From contig NC_135498.1 in NCBI RefSeq assembly GCF_052857255.1, positions 159,263,124 through 159,327,123 on the forward strand: 64,000 nucleotides of DNA. The letters are read 5' to 3'. A program made the position numbers and the translations under genes. Below are positions 54,134-64,000 of this stretch, in pieces. Under the pieces are notes generated by a model. It was not told where the DNA came from, made no database searches, and worked only from the letters and a program-made list of their open reading frames with translations. Source of the DNA: Amblyomma americanum. Its lineage: Eukaryota; Arthropoda; Arachnida; Ixodida; Ixodidae. Numbering within the stretch: position 1 is the stretch's first letter; each line of letters opens with the position of its first letter.

Positions 54134-54150
54134 TGGCGAGCCTGTGCCAG
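54134..54150 (+). promoter_or_regulatory. Primer-binding site
   Basis: tggcgagcctgtgccag starts 8 bp after the 5' LTR. The leading TGG pairs with the CCA end of a tRNA, as expected for minus-strand priming. I did not identify the tRNA. Confidence 0.65.
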
Positions 54151-54214
54151 GATTCATTTGCTTTTTTCTTTTTTGCTTTGTCTCGGATTTTTCCGATCTC
54201 TCGACGGCAGAAAG

Positions 54215-55423
54215 TATGGACTTGGCAAAAACCTTAGAGCTGGCGCTCAAGCTAGGGTTAAGCAAGGAAGAGGCGATGCGTCTCTGTGACGAGGAGAAAG
54301 AAGAGGCAAAAAAGGCAGAGAGAGGAAAGGGCGCAAGCACGCGCAGACGCTCGTGAAGCAGAAGAATGCGAGGCGAAAAGAGCTCGCGAGGCAGAGAGAA
54401 GAGCTCGCGAGGCGGAAGAGCGAGAAGAGAAAAGAGCTCGCGAGGCAGAAGAACAGGAGAAATGAAGGATAGAACGGGAGAAGGAGTTTATTTTGTGGAA
54501 ACATGCGCATGTCGCGGGAGGATATGAGGAGATCATGGACAATGATCAGCGTTCCTTACCAAGTACAGAATCTCCTAGACCGGCCAGAGTTTGTCCAAGG
54601 AAGCTGATGGCTCCTTTCGATGACAAAAGAGATGATCTGGACGCATATCTGCAACGATTCAAGCGGATAGCTTTGGGGCAAGGCTGGGAGCGCCGTGAAT
54701 GGGCCACGGCATTGAGCATGTGTTTAGTCAGAGAGGCGCTGAATGTGTTTGGAAGGATGCCCGCTGCTGATTACATGGACTACGAGAAAGTCAGAAGGCA
54801 CTCCTCGAATGATTCAGGCTTACGGCAGAGGGATTTCGTGAGGGATTTCGAACCACGAAACCTGAGGATTCGGAAACCGCGAAGCAGTTTTCCTGCAGGC
54901 TGGCCAACTATTTTCATAGGAGGCTTCATATGTCAAACACAGAAAAGAGTTTTGAAGGTGTGCGTGACAATCTGGTCACAGAGCAATTTTTAGCGTGTTG
55001 CAGCTCAAAGCTGGCGCTATTCCTGAAAGAAAGTTGTGTTCGCTGGAAGAGTTCGCCTACACTGCAGACCAATTCCTCGAGGCTCAAGGGTTAAGAAATT
55101 TGAGTAAGGCAAAGGAGGAAACCCAAAAGACCTTAGAGACAGATGCGGCAAGACCAAGATCATATGGTAGTGCATCTAAGGCGCCAGTAAGGTGTTTTCT
55201 GTGCAGCAAGGTGGGACACCGTGCAGCTGACTATCGGACTAGTAGTGCTGCCCAAAAAACAAAGGTTGTTTGTCAAGGTTCTAAGAGGAGGGGTCATACT
55301 CTGGATGAGTGCCGATACAGAACGCAGGACCGAGCTGCATGCGTTGTCGACTCTAGGGTAGAACTTATCACGCCACCCGATGTTCCACAGCTGAAAAGGA
55401 GAGCAAACGCCGCTGGACAATGA
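54215..55423 (+). pseudogene. LTR element gag, frameshifted
   Basis: Starts MDLAKTLELALKLGLSKEEA. A frame change near 54330 leads into a charged helix with repeats of RAREAEE (coiled-coil-like) and a TGA at 54463. The capsid-like segment (KLMAPFDDKRDDLDAYLQRF, WATALSMCLVREALNVFG) follows, with another frameshift at about 54815. After 55000, RKLCSLEEFAYTADQFLEAQ precedes a zinc knuckle CFLCSKVGHRAADY whose last Cys is replaced by Tyr. A second Cys/His cluster (CQGSKRRGHTLDEC) follows. Confidence 0.8.
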
Positions 55424-55427
55424 GGCA

Positions 55428-57146
55428 GTGAGTGGAACACCCAAGTCGAAAGCAGCAATGCCAGTGGTGGTTGGGCAAATAGGAGACCGTCCCATATTGG
55501 TGCTTAGAGACAACGGAGCCAACACAGTCTTGGTTCGGAGAAGCCTGGTGAAGGACAAGGATCTTACAGGGAAAGCGTCGGCCGTAACTCTTGTAGATAG
55601 CACAGTGAGGTACCTTCCTGAAGCTAGGATTCTAGTGTCCATGCCATATTATACGGGGCAGGTAGTGGCAAAATGCGTAGACCAACCCATTTACGATCTT
55701 ATCTTGGGGAACATTACGGGTGCAAGAGGTGTCGAAGACCCCGATCCCGAGTGGAGGATGCTCGGCGTTGAAGAACATTCAAAGGAGGAAAGGCCTGCGA
55801 CAGCTCAGACGGGTGCACTCAGTTTCTCGTCGGCAGTGGAGACAAGAGCTCAAGCGACAGACCGAGCAACGCAGCGTCCGCTCTCTACTCCTGTTATGAT
55901 GTGCCTGAGCGTAACACCGGGCGAAATTGCAATTAGGCAAAAAGAAGACCCGAGCCTGACGACCTGCTTCGAAAGAGTCGGGGAAAAAGTGAAAAGAAAG
56001 TCGCACGGCCTTCGAATACCAGTTGGTAAATGGTCTTCTGCACAGGGAGTGCATATTTAGTTCAGAAAGGCACATCCAACAGCTGGTGTTACCAAGAGAT
56101 ATGCGAGAGACCGTGCTACGCTTAGGACATGACGCCATTATGGGCGGAAACCAGGGTGTTCAAAAAACGGTGTCTAGGATCACCGAGGAGTTCTTTTGGC
56201 CGGGTGTTCAGAGTGACGTTAAGCGCTTTGTTCGCTCATGTGACGTGTGCCAGAGCACAGTTCCGAATCGAAGAGTTGGTCCCGTACCTCTGGGCAAGAT
56301 GCCAGCCATCGACCTACGTTTCAGCGAGTGGCGGTTGACATTGTGGGGCCAATCTCTCCAGTATCCGCCAAAGGCAATAGATATGTGCTTACTCTCGTTG
56401 ACGTGGCCACTCGTTATCCTGACGCTATTCCATTAAGAACTATGGACAGTATCCAAGTAGCGGAGGGTCTTGTGGAAATGTTTTCGCGTTATGGGTTCCC
56501 GAGAGAAATTTTGAGTGACCGGGGCTCGAACTTCACATCGGAGCTAATGAAGGAGGTTAACTGCCTTTTGTCAGTGAGGCAGTTACTGACGACGCCTTAC
56601 CATCCCATGTGTAATGGGCTTGTAGAGCGGTTCAATGGCGCCCTCAAAAATATTATCAAGAAAATGTGCCAGGAGAGACCTACTGATTGGGATAGATATC
56701 TACCAGCTCTTTTGTTCGCTTACCGCGAAGTACCGCAAACGAGTCTTGGTTTCTCGCCCTTCGAGATGTTGTATGGGAGAACCGTTAGAAGTCCACTTGC
56801 AATACTCAAGGAGCTTTGGGCTATTAAAGAGATTGCATCGGATCTCAAGACAACTTACACATACATATTTGAGTTGCGGGATAGATTGAAGGAAACATGC
56901 AGGCTTGCACATCAAAGCCTGGAAAAGGCGCGTGAACACCACAAGGGATGTTATGAAAAGAAAGCCATTCACAGAAATCTGAATCCGGGCGACAGGGTTC
57001 TTGTGTTGCTACCCATGGATCATAATAAGTTACTGATGCAGTGGAAGGGCCCGTACCTTGTGACGCGGAAGAAAAAGGACATGGATTATGAGGTAGTGAT
57101 AGATGGCACTAAGAGGGTTTTCCATGTTAGTATGTTGAAGAAATAA
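55428..57146 (+). pseudogene. LTR element protease and integrase, frameshifted
   Basis: Protease: PILVLRDNGANTVLVRRSL, where the aspartic active site D-T/S-G reads DNG, then YDLILGNITGAR. Without any RT the frame runs to IAIRQKEDPSLTTCFERV. Next come integrase zinc-domain residues (LRLGHDAIMGGNQG, where a conserved His appears to be Asn; VRSCDVCQ) at about 56100-56250. After a frameshift near 56330, the catalytic core shows VAVDIVGPISP, ILSDRGSNF and CNGLVERFNG (D, D, E). The C-terminal domain ends KGPYLVTRKKKDMDYEVV to the stop at 57146. Confidence 0.88.
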
Positions 57147-57754
57147 GAAGAACGAGGTCCGGTACAGCGGTACGCCCCCAGAGCAACTTGTTCGGTAGTG
57201 GCCGAGGAGACAGGTGATGCTGCCGAGGGGTCCACGTTCAGTGGGAATAAAAAGCAGGAGGAGATCAGGTACTGAAGAAGCCCAATTTGAATGCAGACAG
57301 AGGATTACAGCTCTACTCCTAATCAAGGGGGAGGTGTTTTGGGATGGGCCAAGCCAAACTGAGGTCATATGTTACAAATTAGGCTTGTATAGAGATAGAG
57401 CTAACTGGTCAGCTCTGGGTGTCTCTGGGATATATCTTGTTGTTGCTGTGTTAATGTATCTCTGGGATTTACCTTGTTGTTGTTGCTATTGTTGGTATTA
57501 TGTGATTATACAAGGGAGTGTGTTGTGGACACGAACATGTTTATTAAAGTCTCTGTACGGACAACGGCAGTGGTGTGTTAGTGTTCTGAAAACGCAATTT
57601 GGTGTGCTGTGTTAGTGGTGTGCGTTTGGTGCGTGGTGGACCTCTGCGGTGTGGTGTGTGCTGAGTCCAGAATCGCCACAGAAGATAGTCAGTCGGCTGG
57701 CTGGATGGTTTGAAGATGAGGATGACGTGAGCAGTTTTTCATGGAAAAACTCTT
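57147..57754. other. Internal 3' region of the LTR element, no gene
   Basis: After the integrase stop a short related frame (ERGPVQRYAPRATC...) is recognisable only as continuing reading. No RT motif (LPQG, YxDD) is visible before the 3' LTR. Confidence 0.5.
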
Positions 57755-57766
57755 GAGAGAGGGGGC
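57755..57766 (+). promoter_or_regulatory. Polypurine tract
   Basis: gagagaggggg lies directly upstream of the 3' LTR (57770), the usual place for the plus-strand primer. Confidence 0.6.
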
Positions 57767-57769
57767 CCT

Positions 57770-58609
57770 TGTCACATATATTAAGGAGCCTAAATTAAAT
57801 TTTAAAGAAAAAAGGTGTGAAGAAGACGACGAAGAATAAAGAAGAGGAAGAAGAAGAGGTGGAGAAGCATTCGGTGAGGTGGAGAGAGATGATTGGTGGA
57901 GAAGAGAAGAAGACGACGACAAGGCATACATACGTGGACTAACACCAAGGCTATAAAAGGGCGAGTGAGAGCGAGGCCTGCAGGGGGAACAGAAGAGAAG
58001 CGGAGGCTCCGGCGGGTCAGGGACACATTGGCTGGAAGAGAGCGACGCCAGATACTGCTCCAGTGAGCTCGCGTTCTACGACTCCGCATCGTGGAATTCC
58101 TGCCGTGCCTGAGCTCGTTCCGGGGAGTCAGCAGAGGACGCTACCACCTGCTACGGCCAGGGGTGTCTCCAGCGCTGTTGCCACCCATCCGAGTGGTGCC
58201 CCGAACGCCAACAACACCGGCATCGCCTCCACGGGCGCTTGGACCGGGAGCTTGTACGACGCCGCCAGCGACGCCAGCCCAAGCGCGTCGAACGCCGCCA
58301 GCGACGCCAGCCCAAGCGCGGCGAACGCCGCCTCGACGCCGCCTACTGGATCCATACAACGCCGCAGCCACACCGAACCAACCGTGAGCACAAACGCCGA
58401 CCGCTAATAGTAGAACACTAGTAGTAGACGCTAGTAGCAGTGTGCCCGGGTCGTGTGTATTTATAGTCTTTGTGTTTTGTGTTATTTTTGTTAGTTTTGT
58501 GTTCTAGTGAGTGTGCCACGTAGGGTGTATTAAATGTGCGTTTGTGTGGGTACACCCGTCGCCTAGTCCATTCTTTCGGTCCGAGTGTTCTCCGGAGAGA
58601 TCCGTGACA
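57770..58609 (+). repeat. 3' LTR
   Basis: 840 bp. It differs from the 5' LTR by substitutions and by two length changes: an extra gaggtggagaagcattcgg block near 57850, and one extra copy of a 36-bp unit (gccagcgacgccagcccaag...) at about 58262-58325. Confidence 0.92.
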
Positions 58610-59344
58610 CCGATATGCATTACCATTGCCCTAATGTATATTTTGACGGGAGCACCACCCCGTTATATCTGCGGCCATTATAAATGGGTGCGGTGCGACT
58701 GTACTTTTTTCTTTGTACAAAAACAAACACGAGGTGTTTTGTTTTCTGTAGTTTTGTTTTGCTTATGTCATACCAAACCAAACCCTGCTTTCTTCTGTTC
58801 CTAACTGCTCATGGCTTGCTTTTTGACCTCTAGTTTTGGAACTACAGTAGCCGACGGGTAATTCGGACTCCAATAATTCAGACTTGTAGGATATTTCGGA
58901 CCTCGATGAGGCGCCGCCACTCATCCTATAGAAGCACATACGTATTCGCGATGGATACTACGACCATCAAAAGTCCGAACGTTCGATTTTTCGGACTAAT
59001 TTCAGTCGCCTGCGGGCCAAAATCGGCTATCTTATCGGCTTTTTGCCGGCGCAATAGGTGCCATCTTGGATTGAGGTAGATTTAAGCTGCAGTTGGATTG
59101 TCTTGACATACTTTCGGTACCTCATTGTTGCCAGTAGAGGTCCCTGCGATCTCTAACACTTTGAGGTGGCAGCCGGATTGCCATCGCCGTAAACTTGTTT
59201 TTGTCGCCGACGTTGTCGTGGGCAGTTATTGCTTGCCCCATATGTTGAAAATTGGTTGTTGGGGGAAGTAAATAATGCAGGAGCTATCTCGCATCTCGGC
59301 CGGAAGGAATAAAGGAGGGACTGAGAGAAGGAAGGAAGAAAGAG

Positions 59345-59522
59345 GTGCCGTACTGGAGGGCTCTGGAATAATTTCGACCACCTGGTGATCTTTAACATCG
59401 CACAGCACACGGGCGCCTTAGCGTTTCGCCTCCATCGAAACGCGGCCACCGCGGTCGGGACCCAACCCAGGTACTCCAGATCAGTAGCCGAGCACCCTAA
59501 CCACTGAGCCACCGCGGCAGGT
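59345..59522 (-). mobile_element. tRNA-derived SINE (Ruka-like)
   Basis: Minus-strand A box CGGTGGCTCAGTGGTTAGGG and B box CTGGGTTGGGTCCC, body catcgaaacgcggccaccg..., acacgggcgcc, tail gaccacctggtgatc. Inserted in the Tigger derivative. Confidence 0.8.
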
Positions 59523-59720
59523 CTCATACGTTTGTCACTCGTCGTTTCGTCACTTGGGTTCCTCTGACCGCGTCGACCGAGTGGCACTCAGTCTTCACGA
59601 AGTTACATCCGTTCGCCGTTTTGTGATAGCGTCCGGCGGTTCCGCCGCTTTGAACGAAAAGTGCCTTATCTTTGCGTGCGTTTGACGAGCGGTGCGGTGC
59701 ACACTCGGGTTGTGGACAAC

Positions 59721-59905
59721 ATGGCCCCGCCGGGTCCGTCAAAGAAGCGTGGGAAGTATTCCAACTAAATGCGGTGACCTTGCTGTCTAGCATGTACAGT
59801 GAAAGCACAACTTTGGCGCAAATACAGGCGCAAATCATCGCCAGCAAGAGAAATTTGTCGAGAGGTAAAATCAGTGACATTTTTAAGCCGATTTCATCTC
59901 AATAA
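59721..59905 (+). pseudogene. Tigger transposase start fused to its end
   Basis: MAPPGPSKKRGKYSN from the ATG at 59721 is the N-terminus of a CENP-B-type Tigger protein. After a stop, another frame gives the C-terminal tail LAQIQAQIIASKRNLSRGK and ISDIFKPISSQ. The whole HTH and DDE region is missing. Confidence 0.7.
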
Positions 59906-60043
59906 AGTGGTTTTTTTGTACTTCACGGACTTTTCGGGCTGTTCGATTATTCGGATCATTTTCCGGGACCCTTCGAGTCCAAAAAATCGGTCGGTGACTG
60001 TACTATTGTATTGGGCAGCGCGTGGAAAACATTTCCACCTTAA

Positions 60044-60075
60044 GGGGGGACACGGGTCTTTGAGACCAAAAGATG
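60044..60075 (+). mobile_element. Candidate left terminus of a TTAA-flanked transposon
   Basis: TTAA (60040-60043) followed by GGGGGGACACGGGTCTTTGA, just upstream of the SWIM-YqaJ gene. TTAA targets and G-rich ends would suit a Kolobok-type element. The right end would lie outside the window, so this is a hypothesis. Confidence 0.35.
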
Positions 60076-60915
60076 ACCAAAAAAAAAGATTTACTGAACA
60101 TAGCATTTTCGGAATTTGCAGCTATTATTCTCCAAGTTCACCAATTCTCTTCTTCCAGAAGTCAGTAGTTTCAGCATAATATTGAGTTTAGACCACCGCG
60201 CGGTCTGAATTTGTGCATGAGCAGACGAAAAACTCGGCACATTTTTCATCGTGTGGAGTCGCCGTTCCACTGTACCGATCGCGGCCATGTTGGGCTCGTT
60301 TGAAAGAGCGCTCTCTAGGCTTCAATTTCCCGCCACTGCTGCTTGCATGCCCTCAGTGGCCACCAAGAAAAAGCACCACAAACAAGGAAAAAAACGCGGG
60401 GTCTGATTCGCTGCTGAGCGCACGTGACTAAATCGAGCCACCCGATTGGTGGATTCCGCCACACATCGTGGGGGCGCTGCGAGCGCGCGACGTGAGCAGA
60501 CGTGTGTCTCTTCGGCTCCGCCGATTTTCGGCTGGGGCCACGTCCCAAATCATTCTACCCCGGCAAAACTGGCGTCAAACGAGCCGGAAAACGAAGCGGA
60601 ACACCTGGACTCCGAATTCGTCCAGGTAGGCCGATTTTCTCTAAATTTACGGCCGTTTTTCGACCGACCACGTCGGCGCCGTCATTAAGCCTAACGCCGT
60701 CGCCAACACCTGGCCTGGTGGAATGGACCATTTGCGGAAAAGCGAGCGCCCCCTGTACCTGTCGTGCAAACGGGGAAGCTCCACCGGCACTTTTGGTTGG
60801 AAAGCGGTTCTTTGAGCGAGCATGTGAGAGGCAGCGTTCGGCAGCTGGCGTGCACTTGTTTTGTTGTTTTAGTGCCGTTTATTTGCCGGAAACGTGCGTT
60901 TGCCAGCCAAAGACG
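60076..60915. other. 5' flank of the SWIM-YqaJ gene
   Basis: Open frames here (from 60446 and 60502) run into the gene's first exon frame but have no domain. An AG/GTAGGC donor-like site lies at about 60625. Probably 5'UTR or promoter; no TATA box is evident. Confidence 0.4.
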
Positions 60916-63801
60916 ATGATAGAAGAGGAAAACATCCCATTTCCGTTCCAAGAAACGGGGTGGAGCGAAGATTTTTCGCGTTGTAGCGTGAGAAACGAGC
61001 ACGTGTGGCAGTACCTGCACTCTGCTACCTCAAATGTTCGCCAGGCTCATCGCGGCTGGTCCTTCAAGGAGGAAGGTTACGTAAAAAACTTGAAAGTGAA
61101 CCTTGAAACAGCTGACGATGAACTAGGTCTGATGAGAGCAGCGTGCGCACCGTCTATGAAGACCGGTGTTTACGTGACAACGACATGGTTCGTCGTTGGT
61201 ACGGGCCACATCGTTGGAGCGCACTGCGATTGTGTTGCTGGGTGAGATATTTTGTTTATAAACGTGTGTCTCTCTAGTGCGGAACGCCAAATGACTTAAT
61301 GAAAATGTGCATGAATGTGCGCCTATGCGCGAGCGAGTTTAACAGTATAATGGGGTGCAGTTCTAACGCGCACAGATGTTTATGTTTACGCTTTCTTTAT
61401 AAGGCAGGAGTTTTTGCTAACTCTGTACAGCACCTTTTGCCCTGGGCGCACTTTACTGATTAGTAAACGACCCGTTGTACTATCTCATATACTGCTCGTG
61501 CTGATACTGCCCGTTGCGCGCTAACGGGCCGCAGGAGAGCATGCGCGGATGTATACGCGAGGTTGCGCCGTTGCGCTCTCCCGTGCTCCCGCTGTTCAGA
61601 TAGCAGAGCTTGACATTGTAGCATCTATGGTCAGTGTTTATACTAGTATATCTCATGCGGTGTTTACCCAATACGCGCGTGCGTTGATGGCAAAACTCTT
61701 CTGGGACAACCGCGCTGTGTGCACTTGGCAGCAAGCACGAAATATAGCAGGAGCACCACTTTCGAAACGTGCTGGATGCGCGCATTACTGGCCTCATCAA
61801 CGGCTGCGTCTTTTGCGCCTTGTATCTTGTCGCGGCGTTTATTACGTGCAAGTCTCGCTGTTGCAAAACGCGTGCTTAATTTAGATAGAAACGCGTTGCA
61901 GTTACATGGCTGGCCTGAGATTTTGTGCGCAACAGTGAATATTGCGTTTCTTTGCTCTTGTAGACTCAGCGAAACCTGCCAACATGTGGCAGGGCTGCTG
62001 TTCAGTGCTGCTGCGAGGGCAGAAGATGCACCGTCTTGCACAAATGTACTTTGCAAGTGGATAGTCCCTGCTGAAGGTATAGCACACGTTCAACCTACTC
62101 ACATCTCCAATAATGCTACGTTGCCGTTCTTGCTGTACACTAAGAGCCTTGTGTTTCAACTAGGTTCGTAGCTATAGAATTCTTAGTGCATGCATATTAT
62201 GATCACGATAAATATCAATGGCACAAGGGCAGCTTGGCTAAACTGTGCACATAAACTGGTTAACTCAATATAGGGTCAAAGACCAGTTTTAGATGCATTT
62301 CACCTCAGAGAAACTAAGCACCAGAAAAGGGGGGGGGGGGGGTAACTTGGTCTCATTCATGCACGAATGGCAACATTGGAGATTGAACCCCAAGGTGTTC
62401 CGTATATAAGGTGGATGCTGAAACCAATAGACCACTGCTACAAAACACATTGTTTCATGAGTTCACATGTCATTGTTTCCTTCACAAAATGTACAACTGC
62501 ACAGTTGCATGATTATTTATACAGTCATGGCAATTTATTCAACAGTGTTACATTGTTTACTCAATAAAAAACATAGCAGACACAATAAACTCAAATTTCT
62601 CATGTATTGAACAGCCATGTTTATAATTAATTTGGTTGCACAACTGAAGCAGCCTATTTTTCCTTCATTTGCAGCAAAAAAGGCAGCTCGAAGGAAGCCC
62701 TTGGTCGAAATCAAATGCCAAAAGTACTGTGTCAACAAGCCTCCACGTGGGAAACGGAAGCGCGATTATGACCCCTGCCCCATTACACCACTCCCTACTC
62801 CACACGACATTGAGTCACTCAGAAAAAAACTAGCATCCGCCTGTCCAGACCTGCAAGCGCTCCGGTACTTGTGTCCCACCAACAAAGCCAAGACAAGGCC
62901 ACCATGCAACAAAAAGGCTATAGAAGACACCGACGACCTCTGGAGCGAGCCTTCAGCGACTGAGGTGCAGTCATATATGCAGACACTCAAGCCACTAAGC
63001 CGAGAAGAGAGGCATGATATATGCGAAGAAACGGTCGCCCAAGCTGCCAACAAGTGGCATGCAGCTCGGGTTGGCCGGCTAACAGCATCACTCTTTAAAA
63101 GGATCTGCCGTTGTACCAAGCCAGATGGTTTACTAAAGGAACTACTGTACCCTTGTAATAGAGCCACGTCTGAAGCGATTGCATATGGCAGAGAGCACGA
63201 GGCAGATGCTGTAGAAGCCTATGTAAAGCTGCAGCACGCTAAAGATTTGAGTGTAGCAGTGCAGGAAACTGGCCTTCATGTCCATAACCAGTACCCCTTC
63301 ATAGCTGCCTCACCAGACAGGATTGTTGTTTTAGATGGAGAAGAAGGCCTACTTGAGGTTAAATGCCCCTTCTCCAAAAAAGGTATGGCATGCGAAGAAG
63401 CCTGCCTAGACAAACACTTCTGCTGCAGGCTAACTGAAGACGGTGTGGAGCTGAAGCGGGACCATGCCTATTTTTACCAAATTCAAGGCCAGATGGCAGT
63501 TACGGGCCATAACTGGTGCGACCTTGTCATCTGGACCGAGGTAGACACGCCAGAAGACCCGCCATACCTCTATGTAGAGAGAATACAGTTTAATGAAGAA
63601 TTCTGGAATCGGGAGCAACTGCCAGGACTCCTGCACTTCAGCAAGCATGCACTGATACCAGAGATTCTGACAAGGAGAGTCAAAAAGCTTGGACGGCTGT
63701 ACACGTCCGGCACGTATGTGTCGCACAGCAAATTCAGACAGGGGTATTACGTGTGCACACCTCTTGGAGGTCTGCGCATAAAAATAAAGAAATTAAAGTA
63801 G
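60916..63801 (+). CDS. SWIM zinc finger-YqaJ nuclease, three exons, intact
   Basis: Exons 60916-61241, 61964-62076 and 62675-63801 (donors gtgaga and gtatag; acceptors ctcttgtag and tcatttgcag) join without a stop into 521 codons. Residues about 90-125 form a SWIM finger, HCDC then CQH (CxC-CxH), split by intron 1. The C-terminal half is a YqaJ/lambda-exonuclease PDDEXK nuclease: WHAARVGRLTASLFKRI, YGREHEADAVEAY, PFIAASPD (catalytic D), GLLEVKCPF (E-x-K) and YFYQIQGQM. The start ATG at 60916 was chosen because upstream codons look like UTR. It resembles the two decayed YqaJ genes at 16 and 30 kb but is undamaged. It may be the second gene of a transposon or a captured host gene. Confidence 0.87.
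62200..62447 (-). mobile_element. tRNA-derived SINE, family 2, diverged
   Basis: Minus-strand A box GTGGTCTATTGGTTTCAGC, B box GGGGTTCAATCTCC, then gtgcttagtttctctgaggt and a tail gcccttgtgccattgatatt. Same order as the SINE at 47312. It lies in intron 2 of the SWIM-YqaJ gene and contains a run of 14 G (62329-62342). Confidence 0.65.
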
Positions 63802-63897
63802 CACACCAGACTAACTATCATCATTCTCATCTAGAGCACAAGAATTTCATCTTGTGTTTTTTTATTTTTCAGTCTCAAGAGTTGCAATATAGAACTG

Positions 63898-64000
63898 TCA
63901 AAATGTCTCCTCACAATCGTGGCACAAGCGTATGTCCAAGCATACTTTTCGAACTCGAGCCTTCACTCCAGCCTTCATTTTCAACTGTTCTGACCTTTTA
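63898..64000 (-). CDS. Partial minus-strand frame at the window edge, unrecognised
   Basis: Open from the window end to a TGA at 63898; it ends RVRKVCLDIRLCHDCEETF. It is convergent with the SWIM-YqaJ gene with a 96-bp gap, the same geometry as the YqaJ/transposase pairs at 17.1 and 30.4 kb. Too short to identify. It could be the end of a partner transposase or chance. Confidence 0.25.
   Translation of the reverse strand, partial: KRSEQLKMKAGVKARVRKVCLDIRLCHDCEETF

Larger units (their letters stand above)
53324..58609 (+). mobile_element. LTR retrotransposon (Ty3/gypsy-like integrase), RT-less
   Basis: Two long terminal repeats begin TGTCACATATATTAAG and end ...GATCCGTGRCA. A 5-bp target duplication CCGAT lies at 53319-53323 and 58610-58614. 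A primer-binding site follows the 5' LTR and a purine run precedes the 3' LTR. The internal region encodes gag, protease and integrase, but no reverse transcriptase or RNase H motif is present. It depends on a related element for mobility. Confidence 0.92.
58845..60000 (+). mobile_element. Tigger-type deletion derivative
   Basis: Left CAGTAGCCGACGGGTAATTC and right (reverse complement) CAGTCACCGACCGATTTTTT, then GGACTC on both, flanked by TA at 58843-58844 and 60001-60002. It contains the beginning and end of a Tigger transposase and a SINE insertion. Confidence 0.85.

Overview
The window reads as eukaryotic, repeat-rich DNA. GT-AG introns interrupt several reading frames, tRNA-derived SINEs carry Pol III boxes, and almost every recognisable coding region belongs to a transposable element. 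The SINE types (one resembling the tick Ruka family), the I-clade LINE and the mix of Harbinger, ISL2EU, Tigger and piggyBac elements point to a hard tick (Ixodidae) or close relative. That assignment is inference from remembered repeat families, not a database match. No bacterial-style operons, rRNA genes or CRISPR arrays are visible.

Layout. 0.6-7.6 kb: a Harbinger transposase relic split by a full-length I-clade LINE on the minus strand with a 13-bp target duplication; a 763-bp tandem duplication spans the LINE/Harbinger junction. 7.9-13.2 kb: two inverted copies of a membrane-protein exon around an intron-bearing Tc1 transposase. 13.5-15.6 kb: a second LINE copy, internally deleted. 15.8-18.7 kb: a decayed YqaJ-nuclease/ISL2EU-transposase convergent pair, then a Harbinger relic. 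20.5-23.2 kb: a Harbinger element with a MADF-BESS gene. 24-26.3 kb: a Penelope-like element with GIY-YIG domain. 26.3-29 kb: mostly unrecognised sequence. 29.4-36.3 kb: a second ISL2EU/YqaJ pair, its YqaJ gene split by a nearly intact Harbinger element (30887-36026) that itself carries two SINEs. 36.7-38.9 kb: an internally deleted Tigger holding a nested MADF element. 39.6-41 kb: an intact DD82E IS630/Tc1/mariner transposase. 42.2-47.1 kb: LINE fragment, hit by a Harbinger, hit by a piggyBac. 47.3-51.7 kb: SINEs, an RTE-like LINE and a Tigger fragment. 53.3-58.6 kb: a complete-ended LTR retrotransposon lacking reverse transcriptase. 58.8-60.0 kb: another deleted Tigger. 60.9-63.8 kb: an intact three-exon SWIM-YqaJ nuclease gene.

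The two frames that look undamaged are the DD82E transposase (39570-40982) and the spliced SWIM-YqaJ gene (60916-63801). The most notable recurring theme is the YqaJ-type PDDEXK nuclease. It occurs three times, twice convergent with a DDE transposase of ISL2EU type, and once as an intact gene next to a candidate TTAA-flanked terminus. Accessory DNA-binding genes (Myb-like, MADF, MADF-BESS) accompany the Harbinger-type elements.
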